Part shown: in pieces, positions 1 to 13,504 of the stretch | How the letters are laid out: each line of letters begins with the position of its first letter | How positions within the stretch are numbered: the stretch's first letter is position 1 | Source: Tipula vernalis | Taxonomy: Eukaryota > Arthropoda > Insecta > Diptera > Tipulidae | Assembly (NCBI GenBank): GCA_958295665.1 | Contig: OY282558.1 | Span: forward strand, 332,045,106 to 332,109,105 | DNA length: 64,000 bases | Direction: 5' to 3' | Program-made: the position numbers and the translations under genes | The notes under the pieces: model-generated | Told to the model about the DNA's origin: nothing | The model's database searches: none | The model's input: the letters and a program-made list of their open reading frames with translations, nothing else

Positions 1-677
1 CTGATTTTTTTTGTTTTTTTGTTTCGTCCGGATAATAAAAGTTCCGAATAACAGAAGTCCGGATAAACGAAGTTTCACTATATTTTTTTTCACAAAATCG
101 GCGATTTTCCAAGAAATTTGAAAAATACGTGCTCAAGGAAAAAACGCCCGTTTTCTTTTCATGGCATTTTTCTCCCTGCCCTTTATTTCTGACATTTTAA
201 CACCTCTACTAGTGTAAAAGTTGAATTCTCACCTTACCATCAATGTATATAAAGTCATCTCATTTATTAGTGGGGAAAACCCGAGTCTCTAAATGTAATG
301 CTATAATTTCATTACTTTCATTTTTTCCGTCATTCGTCGCGTGTATGCTCTATGCGGCGCTCGTGTCGTCTGCTACGGTCCATGCGGCCACAGTAGCATT
401 TTATTGGTTAATGTTTAGAGATATTAAATGCATTGGTTTTCTGTCATTATTTTGATAAGTATTTTAGTCAATTATAGAAAAAAAAGAGTGATAAAAGTCA
501 AGAATATTGAACAAATTTTGAGGTTTTTCGTTTATATTAACTTACATCAATAACCTAAAATATAGAAAGTGAAGATTCAAATCTTGTCAAATTGGAGCAA
601 AAGGTGAGCATTTGTTCCTTCGTTGTTCCTTGTTTGCATCCCTTCCTTTCATGGTGGATATTTGTAATCAAATGTAG

Positions 678-2462
678 GAGTTTTGCGGGGTCCGTTTCAA
701 CTCCAGTGACGAGCATGTAGATGCCCGAGACAGCCGGATAGATCGCGATTACGAAGACTTGGCTAAGTTAGAGGGGTGGATTGAAATACGCAACCCGTTC
801 CCGCATACAGAAGAACTTATTTCCTTGTCCATCGGGTTCGTTGCTGGGAAAGAAGTTAATTGTCACGAATCTTTGCGGTTGGAACAAATAGTATCCTTAA
901 TCATGTGCAAGGCAAGAGGTTTCATGCTATTTCATTTACACGCAAGTATCGCGTAGTACCTCTTATAAATAAAAGTCTTCGATAAAACTTCAGGATGAGG
1001 TTATAACAGTAGATCCCTTGTTAATTTTCCAGAGAATTTGCCTGACCCAAGAAAAGTCCCCCAATAACCTAGAAAACCATTTCGATTATGAACTAGCTCC
1101 ATTTCCAATGAGCAATCGGCTCTAATAAAGATATTCTCACCAGAAACCACGAATATTGACAAGACTAAATGTATTCACGTTGTCGACGAGGGAATGTTGA
1201 TACATCGGGTACCCTGGACGGGAAAGGAATTATTTGTTGAAATTTTCAGCAGATATGTAAAACATTTAAGAGATAATTATTCCCGGGAAGTCACAGTGGT
1301 TTTCGATGGCTATGAATGCAATCGCGATAGTATAAAAGGGACAGAACGTTTGCGACGTGCAAACAACATGTCATGCCCTGACATAAGGTTCGAGCCTAAC
1401 ATGGTTTTACCATTTCCAAAGGAAAAGTTTTTGTCCAATAATAACAATAAAATCCGCTTCATTCAGTATTTTGAAGGGTGTTCTGGAAGAGAATGGCATT
1501 TCCGTTAGACAAGCAGTAGACGATGCAGACTCGTTGATCGTAAATACGGCGTTGCAGAAATATGCTGTAAACGGCCCGCCAGTTGTAGTAGTGGCAGAGG
1601 ATATTGACATCCTTGTACTAATAACAGCCCTGACCCCAAAAGATCAAACAATTTATTTCTTGAAGCCTGGAAAGGGAAAAAACCCCAGCAAATGTTTTCC
1701 TCCAAGAGCTGGAATGCACGGCCCTTCGTTAGAGAAAATATTTTATTTCTCCATGCGATTTCGGGAAGCGATTCAACTTCCGATTTTTTCGGGAAAGGAA
1801 AAACGTCAATAGTCAACAAATTAGAGGGAAAGGTAACGAAGAAGAGAGACATGGAACTGGAAGCGGACATTAAAAGTTTTAAAAACCATAATCTTCCCCA
1901 CGAGACCGTATCTCAGGACGGGCAAACTGTCATTGCGTCGATGTACAGTGATGATGATACACAAACCCTGACAAAAATTAGATACGAGATCTTCAAGCGA
2001 TTCACCAGAGACAGAAACAGAAACCAAACCGCGCTCAAACTAGCAACCTTGCCATCCACACACGAAGCTGCAAGGCAACACCTTTATCGGGTATATCTGC
2101 AAGTCCAGCAGTGGGTCGTAAACGAACTGTCACCAGAAAAATGGGGATGGAAACGTGTAGGAGGTACACTCATGCCGGTCCGAACCACTAAAGACCTAGC
2201 GGTTCCGGAACTCTTAAAGATGATATTTTGTCAATGTAAGAAAGAGTGTAAGGGAACATGTTTATGCAAGAAAGCAGGGCTACCATGCTCATCTATTTGT
2301 GGTTCATGTGAGTCCCGCGAGTGTTCGAATATTAAAGACAGCCAAGATACGTTACCCGAAGAGGTAGAACTAGAGGAAACTCCAAAACCAGTAGGAGTTG
2401 TTGGCGAGAGCGACGTTGATGACCAAGAATTATTATTGGACTCTTGTGACGGGGACTGGTGA
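678..2462 (+). pseudogene. Broken copy of a PIN-like / Cys-rich arthropod gene family
   Basis: I recognise this as a multi-copy arthropod family of unknown function with a PIN/FEN-like nuclease fold in the middle. Visible parts are VVFDGYE with KGTERLRRAN (about 1300-1360), an acidic core with DDADSLIVNTAL and EDIDILVL (1516-1625), then FLHAISGSDSTS (about 1757-1793). A Cys-rich tail follows, with CQCKKECKGTCLCKKAG then CSSICGSCESREC (2230-2320). The reading changes frame near 910, 1470 and 1700-1735, so no intact protein is possible. After the stop at 2460-2462 there is AATAAA at 2512. Upstream, CAAAAG/GTGAGC at 603/604 and TGTAG at 673-677 look like a 74-bp intron joining in phase to a short earlier exon. 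If so, this is a decayed genomic copy and not a processed one. The family call is from memory of conserved motifs. Biochemical role is not known to me. Confidence 0.6.
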
Positions 2463-6339
<3,877 letters not shown>

Positions 6340-7628
6340 AGTGTTTTCTGAAAACAGAAGTGATCTAGTGAATTTTATATCTAAACGAGATAGAAATTCG
6401 GATATGGTCGCAAGTTTACATTCTGAGTGTAAAGTACCTGTTTTATATCTTTTTAGGAGGTTCCTTATAATTTTTAGCCAACGGTTTTGAAGTAGTAATT
6501 TTTTGTGCGTTTAAGCGGCATGTTTCCAGATTTCGCTACCATATGTTATTTTGGCCCTGATTATCATTTTATATATCAATAATTGGTTTTTCCCACTGAG
6601 TTTGGAGTTGTGACATAGAAGTGGATATATAATTAATTTTTGAGAGCGTTCAACTACATAATCTACATGTTCTTAAAAAGTAGTTTTTTTGTCAAAACAT
6701 ATGCCAACATATTTCATTTTACTACACCAAGGACTGGTGTATTATCAGCTAGTAAATTAAGATTAATTGGTAAGCATCTTGCAGCTCTTCGTCGAGTAAA
6801 GAAAATTGTTTGTGTTTTTGACGGGTTTATTTTGATGTTCCATTTAGTGCAGTAATCAAAGAGTGAATTTATATTAGATTGTAGTGAATTGATAATATTA
6901 GTTAGTTCTATGGACGATGCATAAATGGCGGTGTCATTGGCATATTGGACATATTCAACATTAGTGAAGACAGGTGCGATATCAGCTGTAAACAAATTAT
7001 AAAGTATCGGAGAGAGCACGGCACCTTGAGGAACTCACGAATGAATTTCATGCTTGGCGGGTTTTTCGCCCGATATACAAACAAAAAATTCTCCGTCCTT
7101 TAGATAATTGTTAATAAGTTTTATTAGATAAATCGAAAGTTTTATTTGAATCATCTCCTAAATTAGACCTTTGCGCCAAACTCGATCAAACGCATTTTCT
7201 TAATGAAAAAGGATAAGGCCATTAGATTGCTTCCGGTTAAATGCCGTTTTAACATGTCTGCATATTCGGAGGACTTGATATTGTGTAGAGAACTCGTGGC
7301 GAAAACTGAACTGTTGATCGGGCAAGATGTTATTAATATTAAGCGTATTTTGTTGACCAAAATTTAATTCCAATTATTTTGGGTTAATTTTTTTTCCAAG
7401 AAAATAGCCAATTTGATTAAATTGACAAAAGCCAACCTTTCGAAATAAAATATAAATTTACTATGTATTATGACTCTGGTGGCAGGTATCATAACCAAGA
7501 ATTAGAATTATGTTTAATTAAACCCAATTTTTTTTTGGGTTAATGTTATTCTTGCGGGGATTTATTATATGCAATTGTTGTTGTAAATTTGTCAAGGAAA
7601 TACGCTAATTAATAAATTTATCAAGACG
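6340..7628 (-). pseudogene. Jockey-like LINE reverse transcriptase, C-terminal part (remnant)
   Basis: Read on the minus strand, this gives the central and C-terminal part of a non-LTR reverse transcriptase. From about 7320 downwards come the RT2-like stretch QQFSFRHEFST, then ENAFDRVWRKGLI (about 7165-7200), then VPQGAVLSPILYNLF (about 7000-7040). The catalytic box appears as YANDTAIYAS (about 6930) where YADD is expected. RT tail residues (YGSEIWKH) run to about 6440. Frameshifts and stops are frequent. About 250 bp between 7345 and 7610 do not read as RT and may be a further small insertion. Its upstream half lies at 12592-13504, displaced by the element at 7637-12583. Dead copy. Confidence 0.8.
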
Positions 7629-7636
7629 CTTTTTAA
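7629..7636. repeat. Left 8-bp target-site duplication CTTTTTAA
   Basis: CTTTTTAA here is repeated exactly at 12584-12591, immediately outside the inverted ends of the foldback-type element. Removing the element and one copy rejoins the interrupted LINE reading frame. Confidence 0.85.
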
Positions 7637-7719
7637 ACCCTGTTAAAGTTAGCCGAAAGTTTCCAGCCGAAAGTGAAAAGTCGATAATGCAGATTATGTT
7701 ATTGACATTCCAGCCGAAA

Positions 7720-10700
7720 ATAAATTAGCCTCTAGAGTGTTATGCCTGGAGATAGATTGCATTATTGTGACTTGTAAATAGCTACCGCAGGAAAAAAATG
7801 CAGTTCAAGTTTCCCGTGGGAAATCTCGAAAAATTCGAGTTTCCAAAAATGAATAGAACATTTGTATAAAATCAGCCTCTAGAGTGTTATGTCTGGAGAT
7901 GGATTGCATTGATGTGATTTGTCAATAGCTATCGCAGGAAAAAAATTCAGTTCAAGTTTCCCGTGGTAAATCTCGGAAAATTCGATTTTCCAAAAATTAT
8001 TAGAAAATTTGTCTAAAATCAGCCTCTAGAGTGTTATGTCTGGAGATGGATTGCATTGATGTGATTTGTAAATAGCTATCGCAGGAAAAAAATTCAGTTC
8101 AAGTTTCCCGTGGGAAATCTCGAAGAATTCAAAAAAATTTCCAGGCGAAAGTAAGAAATGGATGAATAAAATCAGCCTCTAGAGTATTATGTCTGGAGAT
8201 GGATTGCATTGATGTGATTTGTCAATAGCTATCGCAGGAAACAAATTCATTTCAAGTTTCCCGTGGGAAATCTCGGAAAATTCGATTTTCCAAAAATTAT
8301 TAGAAAATTTTTTTAAAATCAGCCTTTAGAGTGTTATGTCTGGAGATGGATTGCATTGATGTGATTTGTCAATAGCTATCGCAGGAAAAAATTCACTTCA
8401 AGTTTCCCGTGGGAAATCTCGGAAAATTCAAAAAAGTTTCCAGCCGAAAGTAAGAAATGGATGAATAAAATCAGCCTCTAGAGTGTTATGTCTGGAGATG
8501 GATTGCATTGATGCGACTTGTCAATAGCTATCGCAGCAAAAAAATTCAGTTCAACTTTCCCTTGGGAAATCTCGGAAAATACGATTTTTCAAAAATTATT
8601 AGAAAATTTGTATAAAATGAGCCTCTAGAGTGTTATGTCTGGAGATGGATTGCATTGATGTGATTTGTCAATAGCTATCGCAGGAAAAAAATTCATTTCA
8701 AGTTTCCCGTGGGAAATCTCGGAAAATTCGATTTTCCAAAAATTATTAGAAAATTTGTCTAAAATCAGCCTCTAGAGTGTTATGTCTGGAGATGGATTGC
8801 ATTGATGCGACTTGTCAATAGCTATCGCAGCAAAAAAATTCAGTTCAACTTTCCCTTGGGAAATCTCGGAAAATACGATTTTTCAAAAATTATTAGAAAA
8901 TTTGTATAAAATCAGCCTCTAGAGTGTTATGTCTAGAGATGGATTGCATTGATGTGATTTGTCAATAGCTATCGCAGGAAAAAAATTCATTTCAAGTTTC
9001 CCGTGGGAAATCTCGAAAATTCAAAAAAATTTCCAGGCGAAGGTAAGAAATGGATGAATAAAATCAGCCTCTAGAGTATTATGTCTGGAGATGGATTGCA
9101 TTGATGTGATTTGTCAATAGCTATCGCAGGAAAAAAAATTCATTTCAAGTTTCCCGTGGTAAATCTCGGAAAATTCGATTTTCCAAAAATTATTAGAAAA
9201 TTTGTCTAAAATCAGCCTCTAGAGTGTTATGTCTGGAGATGGATTGCATTGATGTGATTTGTCAATAGCTATCGCAGGAAAAAATTCACTTCAAGTTTCC
9301 CGTGGGAAATCTCGGAAAATTCAAAAAAGTTTCCAGCCGAAAGTAAGAAATGGATGAATAAAATCAGCCTCTAGAGTGTTATGTCTGGAGATGGATTGCA
9401 TTGATGTGACTTGTCAATAGCTATCGCAGCAAAAAAATTCAGTTCAACTTTCCCGTGGGAAATCTCGGAAGATTCGATTTTCCAAAAATGAATAGAAAAT
9501 TTGTCTAAAATCAGCCTCTAGAGTGTTATGTTTAGAGATGGATTGCGTTGATGTGATTTATTTATTTATTTTATTGGGCACTTTTTAATTTACATAGTTT
9601 TTGGCACACTCTATTTTGAGCATCAGCTCATTCGTAATAGAGTGTACCAAAAAAAAGCTGGAACACAAAAAAAAAAAAAAAAAAATACAGCAACACTTTC
9701 ACCAGTAGCAGCGCTAATTCCTAGCCTCACTTGAGTCTTTGCTTGAAGCAAGTATACACATCAGCTTCTTTTGGCTTCACTCGATCATTGCCCTTGACCC
9801 TCAAACTTTACCGAACTTATAAGAAAATGAATTTAGAACGATTTCTTCATCTTACTCCACCTTTTCTGTTAGTTTTCGGGATGATATCTGCATGGCTCCA
9901 ACGTTGACGTAAATTTTGATTTGCGACAAAAAAAAAATTAAAAAAAAAAAAAATGATTTTCAGAAAAAAACACGTCCACTGGCGTGAAAGTCAAAGCCTA
10001 CTACCTTTATCAATAGCTATCGCAGGAAAAAAATTCATTTCAAGTTTCCCGTGGGAAATCTCGGAAAATTCAAAAAAAATTCCAGGCGAAAGTAAGAAAT
10101 GGATGAATAAAATCAGCCTCTAGAGTATTATGTCTGGAGATGGATTGCATTGATGTGACTTGTTAATAGCTATCGCAGCAAAAAAATTCAGTTCAACTTT
10201 CCCTTGGGAAATCTCGGAAAATTCGATTTTCCAAAAAATATTAGAAAATTGGTCTAAAATCAGCCTCTAGAGTGTTATGTCTGGAGATGGATTGCATTGA
10301 TGTGATTTGTCAATAGCTATCGCAGCAAAAAAATTCAGTTCAAGTTTACCGTGGGAAATCTCGGAAAATTCAAAAAAATTTCCAGCCGAAAGTAAGAAAT
10401 GGATGAATAAAATCAGCCTCTAGAGTATTATGTCTGGAGATGGATTGCATTGATGTGACTTGTCAATAGCTATCGCAGGAAAAAAATTCATTTCAAGTAT
10501 CCCGTGGGAAATCTCGGAAAATTCGATTTTCCAAAAAATATTAGAAAATTTGTCTAAAATCAGCCTCTAGAGTGTTATGTCTGGAGATGGATTGCATTGA
10601 TGTGATTTGTCAATAGCTATCGCAGGAAAAAAATTCAGTTCAAGTTTACCGTGGGAAATCTCGGAAAATTCAAAAAAATTTCCAGGCGAAAGTAAGAAAT

Positions 10701-11255
10701 GGATGAATAAAATCAGCCTCTAGAGTATTATGTCTGGAGATGGATTGCATTGATGTGACTTGTCAATAGCTATCGCAGGAAAAAAATTCATTTCAAGTAT
10801 CCCGTGGGAAATCTCGGAAAATTCGATTTTCCAAAAAATATTAGAAAATTTGTCTAAAATCAGCCTCTAGAGTGTTATGTCTTGAGATGGATTGCATTGA
10901 TGTGATTTGTCAATAGCTATCGCAGGAAAAAAATTCAGTTCAAGTTTACCGTGGGAAATCTCGGAAAATTCAAAAAAATTTCCAGGCGAAAGTAAGAAAT
11001 GGATGAATAAAATCAGCCTCTAGAGTATTATGTCTGGAGATGGATTGCATTGATGTCACTTGTCAATAGCTATCGCAGGAAAAAAATTCATTTCAAGTAT
11101 CCCGTGGGAAATCTCGGAAAATTCGATTTTCCAAAAATTATTAGAAAATTTGTATAAAATCAGCCTCTAGAGTGTTATGTCTGGAGATGGATTGCATTGA
11201 TGTGATTTGTCAATAGATATCGCAGGAAAAAAATTCACTTCAAGTTTCCCGTGGG
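7720..11255 (+). repeat. Tandem array of alternating 147- and 152/153-bp units
   Basis: Units begin at CAGCCTCTAGAGTGTTATG. Successive starts: 7873, 8020, 8173, 8320, 8472, 8619, 8766, 8913, 9065, 9213, 9365, 9512, then 10114, 10261, 10414, 10561, 10714, 10861, 11014, 11161. A-type units end with CGATTTTCCAAAAATTATT. B-type units end with TTCCAGGCGAAAGTAAGAA and GGATGAATAAAAT. From 10114 the A/B alternation is strict, giving a 300-bp higher-order repeat that is almost identical between copies. An unrelated piece interrupts the array at about 9560-10010. Confidence 0.95.
9560..10010 (-). mobile_element. Short retroposon-like insertion inside the array
   Basis: The array is interrupted within a unit after GATGTGATTT and resumes at TCAATAGCTATCGCAGG. 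The intervening 450 bp or so shows no similarity to the repeat. On the minus strand it ends in AATAAAATAAATAAATAAAT, the simple-repeat tail expected of a LINE 3' end or a SINE, and it contains two A-rich runs. I found no clear A/B-box promoter or target duplication. It is either a SINE or a 5'-truncated LINE tail. Confidence 0.6.
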
Positions 11256-11258
11256 AAA

Positions 11259-12300
11259 TCACATTAATGCAATTCATCTTCAGACATAACACTCTAGAGG
11301 CTGATTTTATACAAATTTTTGTAGTATGGTTCCTTGGTTTTTTTTTAAATAACATAAAAACTCAGGTAATTAATTTATTAAATTATTAATTATTAAAAAA
11401 TATTATTTATTTATTTATTTATAAAAAAAAAAAATTATTATTAATTATTATGAAACTTTATTTTCAAACAATTTTATTATTATATATTTAGCACCACCGT
11501 TTTGCTTGCGCGTCGTGTATATACTGCTTCTCAAAAATCAAAAGCCAAAACCCGAAATAATGCGCGAACGATTTTGATTCCCCTCGAAAAAGCTTGGCTG
11601 TATTGGGGTGAGTGGGTTATAGTGTACGCAAATTTAATATTGACGTATGACGAGCAAAGTAGTATAATAATATGAATTCGTTGTATATATTAAATATGTA
11701 TGTATTATACCGTCGTGATTATTTCACGAAATTTTGGACATGCCGGATGGTAATAAAAAGTACAAATAAAAACATCGTGGTTTTATATGTAAAATGGAAA
11801 GCAATTTGACTACATTATTTATTTCATCTACCGTTCAATCTTTGGTTATTGCGAGCGCGCATGACAACCAAATAAAATGTATTTTTGGTAAATGATTTGA
11901 ATAACGCCTGAATGTTAGCGCAAAATACGATTACGTTATTTTGCAATTGGAGCGCGATTGAAATTTTATTTTATTTGAAATTTAAATCGGTCGCTACATT
12001 TTCTAATAATTTTTGGAAAATCGAATTTTCCGAGATTTCCCACGGGAAAATTAATCTGAATTTTTTTCCTGCGATAGCTATTGACTAGTCACATTAATGC
12101 AATCCATCTCCAGAAATATCACTCTAGAGGCTGATTTTACTCAAATTTTCTAATGATTTTTGGAACGAAGTTTCCGAGATTTCCCACGGGAAACTTGAAC
12201 TGAATTTTTTCATTCGATAGCTATTTAAAAATCACATAAAAACGATTCAACTTCAGATATATTCTCTAGAGGCTGATTTTATTCCAATTTTGTATATTCT
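11259..12300. repeat. Spacer and inverted repeat units of the foldback-type element
   Basis: At 11259-11322 the array ends with a short unit piece in reverse orientation. 11325-11998 is unique AT-rich spacer with no coding motif. 12000-12290 carries two units in the opposite orientation to the left array (reverse of TTTCCCGTGGGAAATCTCGG and of CAGCCTCTAGAG). These form the inner part of the right arm. Confidence 0.8.
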
Positions 12301-12583
12301 TCTGATTTTCCGATATTTTCTTCGTAGCAAAGTTTTACACGTAAAACTATTTACAAAAATTTTTATTTAAATCCATGTATCCTATTTACTTTCGGCTGAT
12401 AACTACTAAATTTTTTCTTTTCGTCTAATAACATTTATCATAATCTGCATTATCGACTTTTTACTTTCGGCTTGGCTTAGACAATCTGCATAACCATTTT
12501 TTTTACCTGCGACTGGATTAACACAATCTGCATTATCGACTTTTCACTTTCGGCTGGCAACTTTTGGCTAACTTTAACAGTAT

Positions 12584-12591
12584 CTTTTTAA
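12584..12591. repeat. Right 8-bp target-site duplication CTTTTTAA
   Basis: Exact copy of 7629-7636, directly outside the right inverted end. Confidence 0.85.
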
Positions 12592-13504
12592 TCAATATTT
12601 CGAAAATTTTTCCTAAGATATTTAAAAAGCTTATTGCTCAGTAACTAGATAATTCCGAGTTGACCTTCCCTGGCTTTATAATTGGTAAAATATGAGTATT
12701 TTAAACAAGCGTTAAATCGTTTTTATGGTATGAAAACAATAGCTTTTCTGGGGAGATTTATATTAACCTACCGTTAATAGTGTCTTCACATGGAGATTTA
12801 GAGGATTTAATCGATCCTATAATATATTTAATTTCTTTTGTGATTGTTATGGTTAAAAAATTGTCAACTTCTGAAACTATTTGTTGAAAAAATAAAGAAG
12901 TACTATGGTTATTTTGAATGCCTGCAAATCTGTGTGCTAGCGATTTCCATTTTTCTTGTTTCGATATCAAAGTACGATTATTAATTTCGTCATTGAGTGG
13001 TGGAATTTGTCTACTTCGAAGACGTAGATTTTTGCTGATTGTCCACGTTTTATTGGTATTTTTATCATTTTGGATATTTTCTAGAAGTTTAGTATATCTA
13101 TTATTTTTCAAGATTTGAAATTCTTTATTAATTATTTACTTATTCTTTACTAATGAATCTCGGGTTCGCTGGAATTGTCGCCTACGCGTATTTCTAAGTC
13201 GTATAACATTTTTGTTGGGATTAATTTATTTAAATAAGAGATTCCCTCATCAATATCGTTATGTGACTGAATATTTCTAATTTGAGACTTGCTATGAATA
13301 TTATAGTTTTGGGAATTTGAGATCAACTGAAAAAGAACCGGGAGGTGGTTAGAGCTTAAATCTTGGATAGATTTCATATTATCTAAAAATTGATGGTAGT
13401 TAGTAAGGGCTATGTCAAGAGTGGAACCATATTTCGAGTTGTGATTGTAGTGGGTTGCGGAATTTGGAAATTTCACTGCAAATTTATTAACTACAGCATT
13501 CGGG
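12592..13504 (-). pseudogene. Jockey-like LINE, end of endonuclease and start of RT (remnant)
   Basis: The minus strand shows the end of an APE-type endonuclease, STLDIALTN followed by DLSSNHLPVLF (about 13410 down to 13330). Next is a linker with NTNKTWTISKNLRLRS and PPLNDEI (about 13050-12970). The start of RT with KPGKVNSELSSY and a SFLNILGKIFE-like block (12700-12600) closes the segment. It is the upstream half of the LINE whose RT continues at 7628. Joining across the inserted element reads GKIFEILIKKRLDKFIN without a gap. Scattered stops make it dead. On its 5' side it is cut off at about 13505, where a plus-strand LINE begins. Confidence 0.8.

Larger units (their letters stand above)
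7637..12583. mobile_element. Foldback-type transposon with satellite arm, non-autonomous
   Basis: About 4.95 kb. The left end reads ACCCTGTTAAAGTTAGCC, and the reverse complement of the right end reads ATACTGTTAAAGTTAGCC. The match continues inward through a GCCGAAAGTGAAAAGTCG-type subterminal motif for about 60 bp. The left arm is a tandem array of about 21 units (7720-11255). The right arm has about two units in opposite orientation (12000-12290) plus repeated subterminal motifs to 12583. A spacer of about 0.7 kb (11325-11998) has no transposase. The 8-bp duplication fits hAT- or P-type transposition. Architecture recalls Drosophila FB and Galileo elements, whose long inverted ends are built from tandem repeats. 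Which superfamily mobilised this copy is not shown by the sequence. Confidence 0.8.

Noticed and set aside
7720..11255. Repeat array considered as CRISPR-like
   Set aside because: Units of 147-153 bp are contiguous without unique spacers, and the context is a eukaryotic transposon.
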